A stretch of 64,000 nucleotides of DNA, taken from contig NZ_AUEZ01000021.1 of the NCBI RefSeq assembly GCF_000426245.1, forward strand, positions 52,143 to 116,142, given 5' to 3'. Positions 17,901 through 25,650 of the stretch are shown in pieces (positions within the stretch are counted from its first letter, which is position 1; the number at the start of each line of letters is the position of its first letter). Source of the DNA: Bradyrhizobium sp. Ai1a-2 (GTDB taxonomy: Bacteria; Pseudomonadota; Alphaproteobacteria; Rhizobiales; Xanthobacteraceae). The position numbers and the translations under genes were made by a program. Below the pieces are notes generated by a model. That model saw nothing but the letters and a program-made list of their open reading frames with translations. It was not told the DNA's origin and did no database searches.

Positions 17901-19070
17901 GCTGCGGGAGGGATCAACAGCCTCGGCGGCGGTAACCCAGTCTACAATGCCGTGGTGGGACAGAGCGCTTCCGGCGCGCGGATGGCCTTCGATGCATTGT
18001 CGGGTGAGGCGCACGCCAGCAATCAGGCCGCGCTGATCGAGAATTCGCTCACGGTGAGCGGCATCATAGGCAATCGCCTGTCGCAGCCGTTCGACGGCGC
18101 GAATGCGCTGTCGCCCGTATCCGGCATGAACAGTTATGCCGCGATCGAAACTGAAGCCCTGGGCTATGCTGCTGGCAAGAAGCGCGATCCGAGCGATCCT
18201 CAGTGGCCGATGGCGCGCAAGGCACCGGTCATGCCGTCGCCGGTCGTGTATACGAATTGGGCGCAGGGCTTTGGCAGCTGGATCGATCGTGATGCGGACG
18301 GCAACGCGGCTGCGTCCACAAGCAGAACCGGCGGCGTGCTGTCGGGTATCGACGCGACGATCAACGGCACGTGGCGTATCGGTCTCGCCGCCGGCTACAG
18401 CCAGACGGAGGTGCGCGTCGGCGATCGCGGATCGTCGCTCGAGACGGACAGTTATCATATCTCCGGATATGCGGGTGCCCGGCAGGGGGATTTCGGTGCG
18501 AGCTTTGGCGCCGTATACAGCTGGAATCAAATCTCCTCGACGCGCAACGTGGCGTTCCCGGGTTTTGCCGAAACGCTCAAGGCTGGCTACGACGCTGGCT
18601 CAGCACAAGTGTTCGGCGAGGTGAACTATCGCTTCTTGGCTGGACCCGCCGCGCTCGAATCGTTCGCTGGACTGAACTACATCAATCACCATACCGACCG
18701 GTTCGGTGAGACCGGTGGCAATGCGGCGCTCGCCTTCGCCGCGCAGGATCGGGACGTGACCTTCTCGACGCTGGGCCTGCGGACGTCGGCCTACCTCGGA
18801 GAGAGCGATGGCAACACGTTCATTGCACGCGGTACCGTCGGCTGGCGTCATGCCTTTGGCGACATCGGCACTGACCTGTCGGCGTCATTTGCCGGCGGGT
18901 CTCCATTCACCGTTACCGGCGTACCGATCGCCATCGACGCTTTGCTGGCGGAGACGGGCTTGGACATGAATATCCGGGAAGACGTGACGCTGGGCCTTTC
19001 CTGGTCAGGACAGTTCGGCGACGGCGCCAGCGAGAACCGACTGAAAGGTCAGCTGGTCTATCGTTGGTGA
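14952..19070 (+). CDS. Autotransporter with beta-helix repeat passenger and C-terminal beta-barrel
   Basis: This 1,372-residue type Va autotransporter has a long signal peptide (residues 1-43, basic start, hydrophobic LVAMLATVSI, AQAQ/SAWIG). The passenger at about 44-1080 is built from repeated units of the form GTLNI-x-N-G-G-x-L and ALRLGYNGATG. The translocator barrel occupies about 1095-1372 (NWAQGFGSWIDRD, GGVLSGIDATINGTWRIGLA, alternating amphipathic strands), ending in the terminal aromatic of LVYRW, as outer-membrane barrels do. The start has a good purine-rich ribosome site. It stands alone between tpsA1 and a relic TpsA tail, and a hairpin terminator follows. The role is likely adhesion or biofilm; no protease triad was seen. 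Unlike TpsA1 it carries its own pore. Confidence 0.9.
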   Translation: MFETKVTGTKSRVLSRLWLALQGSTALVAMLATVSISSEAQAQSAWIGGNGDWSEAAKWSAGVPDATTNPAVIGTGAAGTVTISDTRDARNIQVGGGSTLQITGGGVLNTTPSDTTNSINTIGLSGIGSGTGTLLIDGTGSAWNAGSAGVRAGNGATGTITVSNHAQLNMTNGLISIGLNAGGSGTLNIDNATVINNVGALRLGYSGATGTLNITNGGSLTTSNLNSVGVSNAGNAGTGIANISGTGSIWTITAGTPGAEGNLDIGNGAGAHGTVTVSNGGKLDMQSGYLTVGLNAGGTGLLIIDNGTVANQGGALRLGYNGATGTMQLLNGGKLTTTGLNTIGLTAGAGAGNGTATITGTNSLWTITGAGSDLEIGTGAGSAGTLTIDGGKVDDQAGAVRLGYNGGAGTLNIRNGGTLSTATLNAVGLSGGGAGTGTVNIGGAGSNWTIKAGDPANPNDDGNLNIGSGAGARGTIAITDGGRLALLDLTAIRIGYNGGTGTVTAAGMGSLVESAGGLVAGQGAGSTGTIGLSNGAALKVHANDLIVGFESGTGTLTVASGSSVVTDRKTIIGNEGGKGTATIDGQGTTLRANGIIVGSLSPANIGVLSGTSGALVISNGAAVASSAEIGVGVNSGKGTIEIASGGQLNGTYLFLGVDHADSKGALTMSGGAQAGFTNDVEVGWNGGTGEATITGQGTRLVAAGRIVLGDFMNGNNTTGTMTVADGAAVKASGIYVGGFYNGVAVLNIGAGGAAGTIDAPIYMSGAAAKLNFNHNDTNYVFANAINDTPYGYPSAASSVNFIGSGRTTLTAVSNYTAATNVAAGELVIASGATIANSVLTTVNAGATLSGAGSVGNVNIASGATIAPTGMSTLTVKDITFASGSIYRVGINAAGQSGRIAAGTATLSGGTVQVNAGAADYAPGRYTILSTAGGVTGQFNGVVTSDLAFLNTALDYSDSKKVDLALTRNSTSFVSVAQTANQRAAAGGINSLGGGNPVYNAVVGQSASGARMAFDALSGEAHASNQAALIENSLTVSGIIGNRLSQPFDGANALSPVSGMNSYAAIETEALGYAAGKKRDPSDPQWPMARKAPVMPSPVVYTNWAQGFGSWIDRDADGNAAASTSRTGGVLSGIDATINGTWRIGLAAGYSQTEVRVGDRGSSLETDSYHISGYAGARQGDFGASFGAVYSWNQISSTRNVAFPGFAETLKAGYDAGSAQVFGEVNYRFLAGPAALESFAGLNYINHHTDRFGETGGNAALAFAAQDRDVTFSTLGLRTSAYLGESDGNTFIARGTVGWRHAFGDIGTDLSASFAGGSPFTVTGVPIAIDALLAETGLDMNIREDVTLGLSWSGQFGDGASENRLKGQLVYRW
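15430..16440 (+). repeat. Internal repeats in the autotransporter passenger
   Basis: Three copies of a roughly 80-115-residue unit are visible, each starting with A-[LV]-R-L-G-Y-[SN]-G and continuing through N-G-G-x-L-[ST]-T and a GTGxxxI-x-G-x-G-S-x-W-T-I motif. Unit starts are near 15548, 15895 and 16146. The bases diverge more than the residues, so the repeats are old and not fresh tandem duplications. Confidence 0.7.
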
Positions 19071-19102
19071 TCGGACTGGCGGTTGGGTTGGCACCGCACG
19101 GC

Positions 19103-19126
19103 AAAGGCCCCCTTGCAGGGGCCTTT
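19103..19126 (+). terminator. Hairpin terminator after the autotransporter gene
   Basis: There is a perfect 9-bp stem AAAGGCCCC (19103-19111) / GGGGCCTTT (19118-19126) with a 6-nt loop, 33 bp after the stop codon. The T-tract is short (TTT within the stem), so efficiency is uncertain. Confidence 0.65.
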
Positions 19127-19169
19127 GACTGCTGGAGGTTGAGGGCAATACCGTCAGGGTCAATCCTGA

Positions 19170-19361
19170 CATCCGGACAACGATCGTCCGTCGATCATTA
19201 TTGTCGAGTTCTTGGGTTATGGCGGCGGCGACAAATCGACGCCTGCGCCCGCCGGACGAAGCCGCAGCCGGGCCGGCGAAATGTCGGAGTCGGTGGTCGC
19301 GCCTTCCGCAACCACATCGATGCCGTGCGCAGGATTGAGCCCGTCTGACACAGACGACTGA
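19170..19361 (+). pseudogene. Relic of a third TpsA C-terminal tail
   Basis: Reading from the TGA at 19167-19169, the frame gives DRPSIIIVEFLGYGGGD (from about 19182), then a Pro/Ser/Arg-rich stretch and a stop at 19359-19361. The core is almost identical to the tails of TpsA1 (PSIIIVELLGFGGGD) and TpsA2 (PSIVIVEVLGYGGNGGD), followed by a similar basic run (GRSRSRAG). No start codon precedes the motif in frame, and no other TpsA sequence is recognisable upstream. The simplest reading is the surviving 3' end of a deleted or recombined third exoprotein gene. The rest of 19071-19588 holds the terminator, an AT-rich patch near 19378-19400, and no gene. Confidence 0.65.
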
Positions 19362-19588
19362 CGAACGCCAAACCTGCAATAAAAAATAGAAAAAATTCGA
19401 TTGTCGTTCGATCTCGCCGACCATTATTGTTCAACCAAGGGATGTGGGGGCTTTCCGGCGTATCGGCATATCCGAAAGCGCCAGGAGTCGTGGTGAGCCG
19501 ACTTCGATCGGGCATTTGCTGGGTGGTGTGATGGAAGGCCCGCACGAGATGCGCTTTACGCAACTCATTGGATGAAGCAAGGACAGTG

Positions 19589-20077
19589 ATGTCGAAGCAA
19601 GACTCCATCGCTATTTCCAGGCCTGTCGGCCGGGATAGAACGCGCCAGGGCGAGCAGGGGTTCACTCTTGTCGAAATGCTGGTCGTCATCGCCATTATCG
19701 GCTTGATCATGGGACTGGTCGGTCCGCGCGTGTTGAGCTATCTGAGCGAGTCGAAGGTCAAAGCGGCGAAGATCCAGATGCAGAGCTTCGCGAGCGCGCT
19801 CGACCTCTTCAGTCTCGATACCGGCCGTTACCCATCGACGGCGGAGGGCCTGACAGCCCTCGTGCAGCGGACGCCGGGCGTCGCCAGTTGGAATGGTCCT
19901 TACCTCAAGAGCGGTGTCGTTCCCAATGACCCGTGGAGCCATCCCTATGTCTATCGTACGCCCGGCGAGCGCAACGCATACGATATCATCTCCTATGGTT
20001 CGGACGGTCAGGAGGGTGGCAGCGGGCTCGCCGGAGACATCTCCCTGAACAAACTGACGAGCGCCAGCAACGAGTGA
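19589..20077 (+). CDS. gspG: Type II secretion major pseudopilin GspG
   Basis: The protein has 162 residues from the ATG at 19589 (AAGGA at 19579-19583); an in-frame TTG at 19568 is less likely. The class III leader ends in GEQG, with cleavage before F25, then TLVEMLVVIAIIGLIMGLVGP with the conserved Glu at +5. The C-terminal globular part has the GspG signatures LDTGRYPSTAEGLTALV, GPYLKSG and DPWSHPYVYR-PGERNAYDIISYGSDGQEGG. It should polymerise into the periplasmic pseudopilus after processing by the prepilin peptidase encoded at 50808-51401. It is convergent with the protease gene of the gspD operon. Confidence 0.95.
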   Translation: MSKQDSIAISRPVGRDRTRQGEQGFTLVEMLVVIAIIGLIMGLVGPRVLSYLSESKVKAAKIQMQSFASALDLFSLDTGRYPSTAEGLTALVQRTPGVASWNGPYLKSGVVPNDPWSHPYVYRTPGERNAYDIISYGSDGQEGGSGLAGDISLNKLTSASNE

Positions 20078-20137
20078 TGTGGAGCAGCCTGCATTCGTTG
20101 TCGTTCTCTCTTCGGACTGAATGTCGAGCCCGGCAAG

Positions 20138-20749
20138 CTACCGATCGCCGGGCGACGCCGGCGCGGCGCGACGTCCCGGTCGATCGGTCATGATCGCACC
20201 CATGGCGCGCAGGTCGTCGGGCGTCAGCCACGCGATGTCGTGAGCGTGCGTCGTCACCATCTGCCCGATGACGCGTGGCGACACGCCGAACCCGCTCGCG
20301 ATGCGTGCCATTGCCATGGTCGCCTCCTTGGTCTGTACGGTTTCGTGGCCGAACTTGTCGGACACGCCGTGGACGCCGATCGCGGCGTCGTAGCTCGCGA
20401 ATTTCTCTATTCCCGCCGCGAACACGATGAAGCAGGCCGAGGTGCAGCGCGACCCGGCCGCGACAATCGTCGGCAGTTTCGCCCTGCGGATCAAATTGGC
20501 GAGCTTGACTGCCTCGGCGAGGCCGCCGCCCGGTGAATCAAGCCGCACGGCCGAGATCAGGCGGTTGCTGTCGTTGGCGGTCTTGATCAGCGCTTCGGCA
20601 GCCTCCGTGTCGCCCTCCGCCATGTCGCCGCTGAGCGCGATGATGGTGACGTCATCCTTCAGTGTTACGCTGTTCAGCTCGGCGGAGGAAGCCGCCGTGC
20701 CGACGACGGCCGCCCCCAGGAGTCCCAGCATGGATGTCCGCATCGCCAT
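20138..20749 (-). CDS. ClpP-fold periplasmic serine protease-like protein in the gspD operon
   Basis: This 203-residue protein has an N-terminal signal (residues 1-23, GLLGAAVVGTAASSAE). The remainder has crotonase/ClpP-like features: LDSPGGGLAEAVKLA at 70-84 (the oxyanion-type S-P-G-G), C-T-S-A-C-F-I-V-F at 102-110 with the likely nucleophile Ser104, and V-H-G at 126-128 as a possible catalytic His. I recognise the group as secreted ClpP-like proteins of unknown substrate, common in rhizobia (COG3904-like). It starts 19 bp after gspD, so it is probably the third gene of a phosphatase - gspD - protease operon. Inferred roles are processing or quality control of exported cargo. An internal Met at residue 3 is an alternative start. 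Confidence 0.7.
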   Translation of the reverse strand: MAMRTSMLGLLGAAVVGTAASSAELNSVTLKDDVTIIALSGDMAEGDTEAAEALIKTANDSNRLISAVRLDSPGGGLAEAVKLANLIRRAKLPTIVAAGSRCTSACFIVFAAGIEKFASYDAAIGVHGVSDKFGHETVQTKEATMAMARIASGFGVSPRVIGQMVTTHAHDIAWLTPDDLRAMGAIMTDRPGRRAAPASPGDR

Positions 20750-20768
20750 GGCGGCTTCAGCCCTCGTT

Positions 20769-23123
20769 TCACTTGCGTGCGATCGGCGTCGGCGCCGCAG
20801 CCGGCGCGTCGAAGGTCGTCGGTGCGCGCCGCATGCTGTCGAGGCGCTCGCGGAACTCCTCGGCGACCACCTGGGCGTCGTGGCTGTTGCGCACGAGCTT
20901 GGTGGTGACGAAAACGATGATCTCCGAGCGGTTCCTGGTGTCGCTCTTCTGGCCGAGCAGGTCGCCGAGATATTTGATCTGGTTGAGGCCGGGCAGTCCC
21001 GACACCGTGCGCTCGTCGTCTTCCTTGATCAGGCCCCCAAGCAGCACGGTCTGGCCGTTGCTGGTGCCGACGGTGGAGCGGATGCGCCGCTGCGAGATGG
21101 TCGGCGTCAGGTTCTGAGCGTTGAAGCCGCCGGGATTGACGACATTGGAGACTTCCTGCTCGATCTCGAGCTCGATCGATCCGTTCGGATGCACATGCGG
21201 CAGCACTTTCAGGATGATGCCGGTGTTCTGCCGGCTGATGCTGTTCGTCACGTTCAGTCCGGTGATGGTGCTGCCGGTCGAGATCGGCACCTGGTCGCCG
21301 ACCTCGAGGATCGCCGGCTCGTTGTCGGCTACCACCAGCGACGGCGCTGACAGCACCTTGATGGTGGTCAGGGTGGAGAGTGCGTTGAGGATCAGCTTGG
21401 GGTTGGCTTCGGCACCGAGCAGCAGGTTGAAGCCAGGCAGCACGCGTGCGAGCAGAGCCGTCTGCGCCGCCGATTGCGCGGCGTTGAACAGGCCGACCGA
21501 CCCTCTGTCCTGGCCGAGGTTTGCGTTGCCGCTGGTCAGATAGGCCTGCACGCCATACTGCAACTGGTCGGTCAGCGTGACCTCAGCGACCATGGCATCG
21601 ACAGCGACCTGCAGCCGCGGCCGGTCGAGCGACTCCAGCGCCCGCTCGATCACGAGATAATCTTCCTGGTTGGAATAGACCATGATCGCGTTGGTCGACC
21701 GATCGGCGGTGATGCGGACATTCTGAAATACGCCCCGCGGCATGGCGCCGGGCCCTGACGCGCCGAGCCCCGCGGCATCCTGGTCGTCGTCCTTGCGATC
21801 CGAGAGGCCGGCTTGGGTCGCACCGCTGCGGCTCGCGTTGTTCGAATTGTCGGTGCCGCCCTGGGTGGTCGTGCCCTGATTGTTGCTGTTGCTGAGCGTG
21901 CCGGTGCCGAGCGAGTCGAGCCGCGATGTCGTTCCGCTCTGTCCGGGTGCGGTCGTACTCGTCTGACTGTCCAGGCTGCCAGACTGCGAGGAGCGGCCGA
22001 CGAACATCTCGTTGAGGATGCGGGCGATGCTGCGCGCGCTGCCGTAGCGCAGGCTGTAGACCCGCACCGTGGTGCCGGTCGGGTCGGAACGGTCAAGCCG
22101 GCGGACCCATTGCGTCGCGCGCTCGAGCACCTTGCTGTTCTTGCTCACCGCCAGCACCGCGTTCATGCGCGACACCGGCTGGAACTTGATCACGCCCTGT
22201 CCATTGCCGCCTTCGGCGGTGTCGAAGACCTTTTCGAGCTCGCGGATCATGGTTTCGGGCGCGGTCGACTTCAGCGGATAGAGCCCGACCGATTGATTGC
22301 GCAGCCACTCCACGTCGAGGGTCGCGATGACGCCGAGCGCGGCCTGGCGCTCGGAGGTCGTGCCCTGGACCAGGAGAAGATTGCGCGTCTGATCGGCGCG
22401 CACGGCGCCTGGACGCGACAGGAAATTCTCCGCGGTCTTGGCGATCGCCGCAGCTGAGACGTAACGCAGCGGCACGATCGAGACGCCGTAGCCCGGCTGT
22501 CCGCCGCCGAAGCTCGCCGCGCCCGCGCCGGCGGCTTCCGGCAGCGGTACGACCCTGATCAGCTTGTCTTCGCGCAGCACCGCGACATTCGACATCCGCA
22601 GCACGCTTTCGAAGATCGGCAGCACATCCTTGCGCGCGATCTTTTGCGACGACGCCAGAGTGATCACGCCCTGCACGCGCGGATCGAGCACGTAGTTCAG
22701 TCCGAGGCCGTCGCCGAGCACCGATTTCACGGCCGTCGGGAGGTCCGCGTTGTCGAAATTTATCTCGACGCCGCCGCCTTCGGCCGCGAGATCGCCGTCC
22801 GCGACCGAGGCGACACGCGCCGACGCGTTCACTTCGCGAGAGGACGGCGCCGGCGTGAGATCCTGCTCGACGCCGGGAAACACCATTGGCTGCATCGAAC
22901 GGCCGGGCGCACTGCCGCCCGACGACGATCCGCCGACCGGACCGGTCCAGCGCGCGCGCAGATCAGCGTCGCGGATCGGATCGGTCACGGGATCGCGACC
23001 CGGCAGATCGATGCTCTTGTCGATCATGCAGCCGCCCAGAAGGCCGCCGATTGCGAGCCACACGCCGGCCATGGCGCCAAGCGACGCCGCGCGCGAGAGA
23101 CGGGACCGTTCGATCAACTGCAC
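20769..23123 (-). CDS. gspD: Type II secretion outer-membrane secretin GspD, lipoprotein type (HxcQ-like)
   Basis: The protein has 784 residues from a GTG with a strong ribosome site (GGGAGAG). The N-terminus ends in the lipobox LLGGC with Cys32, so the secretin is predicted to be lipidated. Then come N0 (INFDNADLPTAVKSVLGDGLGLNYVLDP), N1-N3 repeats (YGVSIVPLRYVSAAAIAKTAENFL; VYSLRYGSARSIARILNEMFVG), a Ser/Thr/Asn/Gly-rich loop inside N3, and the secretin core (QVAVDAMVAEVTL, the VPISTG motif near 610, RQNTGIILKVLPHV, QEVSNVV). It forms the outer-membrane channel of the T2SS. Lipidation recalls the self-piloted HxcQ of Pseudomonas, and no pilotin gene was seen here. It is 45 bp downstream of the phosphatase gene. 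Confidence 0.94.
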   Translation of the reverse strand: MQLIERSRLSRAASLGAMAGVWLAIGGLLGGCMIDKSIDLPGRDPVTDPIRDADLRARWTGPVGGSSSGGSAPGRSMQPMVFPGVEQDLTPAPSSREVNASARVASVADGDLAAEGGGVEINFDNADLPTAVKSVLGDGLGLNYVLDPRVQGVITLASSQKIARKDVLPIFESVLRMSNVAVLREDKLIRVVPLPEAAGAGAASFGGGQPGYGVSIVPLRYVSAAAIAKTAENFLSRPGAVRADQTRNLLLVQGTTSERQAALGVIATLDVEWLRNQSVGLYPLKSTAPETMIRELEKVFDTAEGGNGQGVIKFQPVSRMNAVLAVSKNSKVLERATQWVRRLDRSDPTGTTVRVYSLRYGSARSIARILNEMFVGRSSQSGSLDSQTSTTAPGQSGTTSRLDSLGTGTLSNSNNQGTTTQGGTDNSNNASRSGATQAGLSDRKDDDQDAAGLGASGPGAMPRGVFQNVRITADRSTNAIMVYSNQEDYLVIERALESLDRPRLQVAVDAMVAEVTLTDQLQYGVQAYLTSGNANLGQDRGSVGLFNAAQSAAQTALLARVLPGFNLLLGAEANPKLILNALSTLTTIKVLSAPSLVVADNEPAILEVGDQVPISTGSTITGLNVTNSISRQNTGIILKVLPHVHPNGSIELEIEQEVSNVVNPGGFNAQNLTPTISQRRIRSTVGTSNGQTVLLGGLIKEDDERTVSGLPGLNQIKYLGDLLGQKSDTRNRSEIIVFVTTKLVRNSHDAQVVAEEFRERLDSMRRAPTTFDAPAAAPTPIARK

Positions 23124-23168
23124 GATGGCTCTCCCTTGTACTCTCCGGCTGTGTCCGCCGCGCTCGTG

Positions 23169-25313
23169 TCAATGCGCATCGCTCGCCGCATTCCACGGAC
23201 GATCGGCGGGTGCGACGCTGCTACCGGCGAGCTCCTCGACCTCGTTGAGCAGCACCCCGGCGCTGTCGATCAGCGGGCGGGCCGTGGCCGGGTTGACCGG
23301 CCGGCGCGCGAACGATGCGGCGTCGAGCACGGCCTTCATCTCGCCCGCCAGCGCATCGCGGGTGGCGGTGATGGCGCCGATCGCACGGAGATAGCGTTGA
23401 TAGCTCGTGTCGCTGCCCTTGATCGCCTGGGTTGCGAGCGCGAGGCCATTGCGGCCGAGCTGTCCGAGCGGATCGTTGAGGCTCTTGTAGGCGCGGGCGA
23501 GTGCTGCATATGTCTCGCGGCCGCCTGCGAGCCCCGGCGGCAGTGCATGGGCCTCCAGCAGGTCCACCAGCACGACGCCGTCGTGGACGTAGCTGTCCGC
23601 AAGGCCGAGCAGGGCGAGCATTGTGGGCCGCAGGTCGGCGTGATGAGAGCGGATGTCAGCCGTCTGCCCAAGATGAGCGACGCCGGGGCCGGCGATGGCG
23701 AACCAACTCGTGCCTGCGATCTGCGCCATGTCGCCGCCGACCCAGGCCACGTCCGGATCGATCGCGACGCAGGCCGGCGGGGCGGCGCAATCGGCGCGGC
23801 TCGTTGCGGTGCGGTTATTGTAGTCGGGATCGCCGAACATGATGAAGTGCGGCGTGCGCGCCGGGCTTGCGGTGACCATGTGCATCAGCTGCAACTGCGC
23901 GCGATCGGCGAGCATCGCCGCGAGCCGGTCGGTCTTGCCCGTGATGGGATTGAGCGCGGTGAGCTTGCTTGCGTCCTGTGCCAGCGTGCGCGTCAGCGGA
24001 TCGGTGGCAACCGGATTGCCGTGAATGTAGAAGGCCGGCGCGCTTCTGGCGCGCAGGTCGAATGCCGTGACGTTGCGGCGCTGAGTGACGAGCAGCCGGT
24101 CGATGAACGCGTCGATCGCGCCGTTCGCTCCATAGCTGCACGGCAGGCTGACGCCGTCGCACTCCGGCGGATTCGGCGGCCCGCCGACAAAACGGTTGTT
24201 GCCATCAGGCACCACGATGAACAGCGTGTTGTGCGCGGTCATGCCGCCAGCCGCCAGCCGGTCGATGAACGCCTTGAACGCGGCATCGAAGGCGGCGAGC
24301 CTTGCGACGTAGTCACGTTCGCCGGGACCGAAGCCGCGCCGGCGTACGGCATTCGCTGCCGGCCTGTGCGCATCGCCGATCGCGACATAGACCACCGGCA
24401 CGCCGGCCTCCAGCATCGTCGCGGCGTAGCCAAGAGACTGCGCCGCCGTTGTCTCCGATGCGCCCGGAAAACCCGGATGGCCGGCGTCGTCGGCGATCAC
24501 GTCGCCATGGATGTCGGTGACCGCGCCATTCGGCGAGATCACGGGCTGCACATGGCGATGGCCGAACAGCGCGCTAAAACCGGAGTAGCCGCCTGGCTCG
24601 TCGGGCAGAAGATCGGGCCGTGCATGGGCGTTGCTACACAACATGCTGCCGCGCGCGCAATGAATGGCGACGCCGATGAGTTCTGCGCGCGCCTTGGCGG
24701 GATCGCCGGCCGCGGCGCGCGCCTCCGACGCCCCGAGCACGGTCGTGACATCGGCGATGTCCTGCAGCGTCAGCCCCGTGGTCGCGAACGCGCCGACGTC
24801 GCAGCCCGCGCGGGTGAAAGGCACCCACGGCGCCGGCACCGTCTTGCCGGTGTCGGCGAGCATCAGCGGCTTGCCGTCGCCGCCGCCCGCGGTCCAGTAA
24901 GCGAATGCACTGGCGAAGCCGACGCGGCCGTCGCTGCGGAACGTTCCGAAGTCGTCGCCGATCGGCACGCCCATACGGTCGCCGTGCAGGCCGGTCAGAA
25001 CGGTGAGAGTGTCGGTCGCCGTCTGCGCCAGCGGCGTGGTGTGATGGTTGCTGCCGATGGTGCCGTTGCTGACGAGGAAGTCGCGCAGATGCGGCATCTG
25101 CTCGAGATCAGACGGAACGTTCGGGTTGTCGCGGCGCAGGTGTACGTTGTCGAGTTCGATTTGCACCACGCGCGCGATCGTGCCGCCGCGCGCCTGCAGC
25201 GCGCATGCCGCCTGTGCCTGCCCGAAGCCGCATTCCACGATGAAGCCCGAGGCCATGAGCACGGCGCCGAGTGCGAGCGGCGCAAGGCCGGCAGGAATGC
25301 GACTCGTACGCAT
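23169..25313 (-). CDS. Secreted alkaline-phosphatase-superfamily protein (putative T2SS cargo)
   Basis: This 714-residue protein has an N-terminal signal (RIPAGLAPLALGAVLMASGFIV...GQAQA). Superfamily features are an early metal-site-like ELDN, the TTPLAQTATDTLTVLTG stretch typical of the nucleophile Thr region, GDRMGVPIGDDFG, FIVVPDGNNRF in the middle, and SHHADLRPTMLALLGL near the C-terminus, like the H-x-D-x-R-P-T site of phosphodiesterase/sulfatase relatives. I cannot tell phosphatase, phosphodiesterase and sulfatase activities apart. It opens the operon with the lipidated secretin, and in Pseudomonas the equivalent Hxc system secretes a phosphatase, so it is the best cargo candidate. The first ATG has only a weak ribosome site. 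Confidence 0.75.
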   Translation of the reverse strand: MRTSRIPAGLAPLALGAVLMASGFIVECGFGQAQAACALQARGGTIARVVQIELDNVHLRRDNPNVPSDLEQMPHLRDFLVSNGTIGSNHHTTPLAQTATDTLTVLTGLHGDRMGVPIGDDFGTFRSDGRVGFASAFAYWTAGGGDGKPLMLADTGKTVPAPWVPFTRAGCDVGAFATTGLTLQDIADVTTVLGASEARAAAGDPAKARAELIGVAIHCARGSMLCSNAHARPDLLPDEPGGYSGFSALFGHRHVQPVISPNGAVTDIHGDVIADDAGHPGFPGASETTAAQSLGYAATMLEAGVPVVYVAIGDAHRPAANAVRRRGFGPGERDYVARLAAFDAAFKAFIDRLAAGGMTAHNTLFIVVPDGNNRFVGGPPNPPECDGVSLPCSYGANGAIDAFIDRLLVTQRRNVTAFDLRARSAPAFYIHGNPVATDPLTRTLAQDASKLTALNPITGKTDRLAAMLADRAQLQLMHMVTASPARTPHFIMFGDPDYNNRTATSRADCAAPPACVAIDPDVAWVGGDMAQIAGTSWFAIAGPGVAHLGQTADIRSHHADLRPTMLALLGLADSYVHDGVVLVDLLEAHALPPGLAGGRETYAALARAYKSLNDPLGQLGRNGLALATQAIKGSDTSYQRYLRAIGAITATRDALAGEMKAVLDAASFARRPVNPATARPLIDSAGVLLNEVEELAGSSVAPADRPWNAASDAH

Positions 25314-25650
25314 GACGCCACGTCTCTACTGTCGGTCTCTTCGGTATCGAAGTCTTCGGTTTTGGAATCTTCGGAGTCGATTGAAGCCTCAAGCGACGGC
25401 AAGATGCCGTCCGCTTTGACGCGCGGAGTGTGTGCGGCTTCGATGACGCGGTTGTAACGGGGCGTCCATATCCCGCGCATGGCGAGAATGCCGCGTTGTG
25501 ATTCGTGTTCACGGATTTGACGCAAACACTTTACGCAGACACGCAACGCACGACGCGTTCATCGATGACTTGCAACACGCCTTCGCGTGATGCACCTTGA
25601 TTGTCGCACGCGCTGATGACGGTATGTCGAAGGCCACGCGGGGATCGCAC
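25314..25650. promoter_or_regulatory. Divergent promoter region with 15-bp iterations
   Basis: This non-coding gap separates the phosphatase operon (minus) from the gspC-like gene (plus). The heptamer TCTTCGG occurs three times at exact 15-bp spacing (25338-25344, 25353-25359, 25368-25374), 25-60 bp from the phosphatase start, which would suit an operator. A GACGGC/GCCGTC hairpin lies at 25395-25411. No Pho-box-like pair (11-bp spacing of CTGTCAT) was seen. Confidence 0.4.

Noticed and set aside
16773..18530. 585-codon minus-strand open frame inside the autotransporter gene
   Set aside because: It is an antisense shadow of a strongly supported gene with a start, signal, repeats and barrel.
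22644..25457. 937-codon open frame on the plus strand opposite the secretin and phosphatase genes
   Set aside because: The product is Arg/Ala/Asp/His-rich without domains and mirrors two well-supported minus-strand genes; high GC3 makes such antisense frames common.
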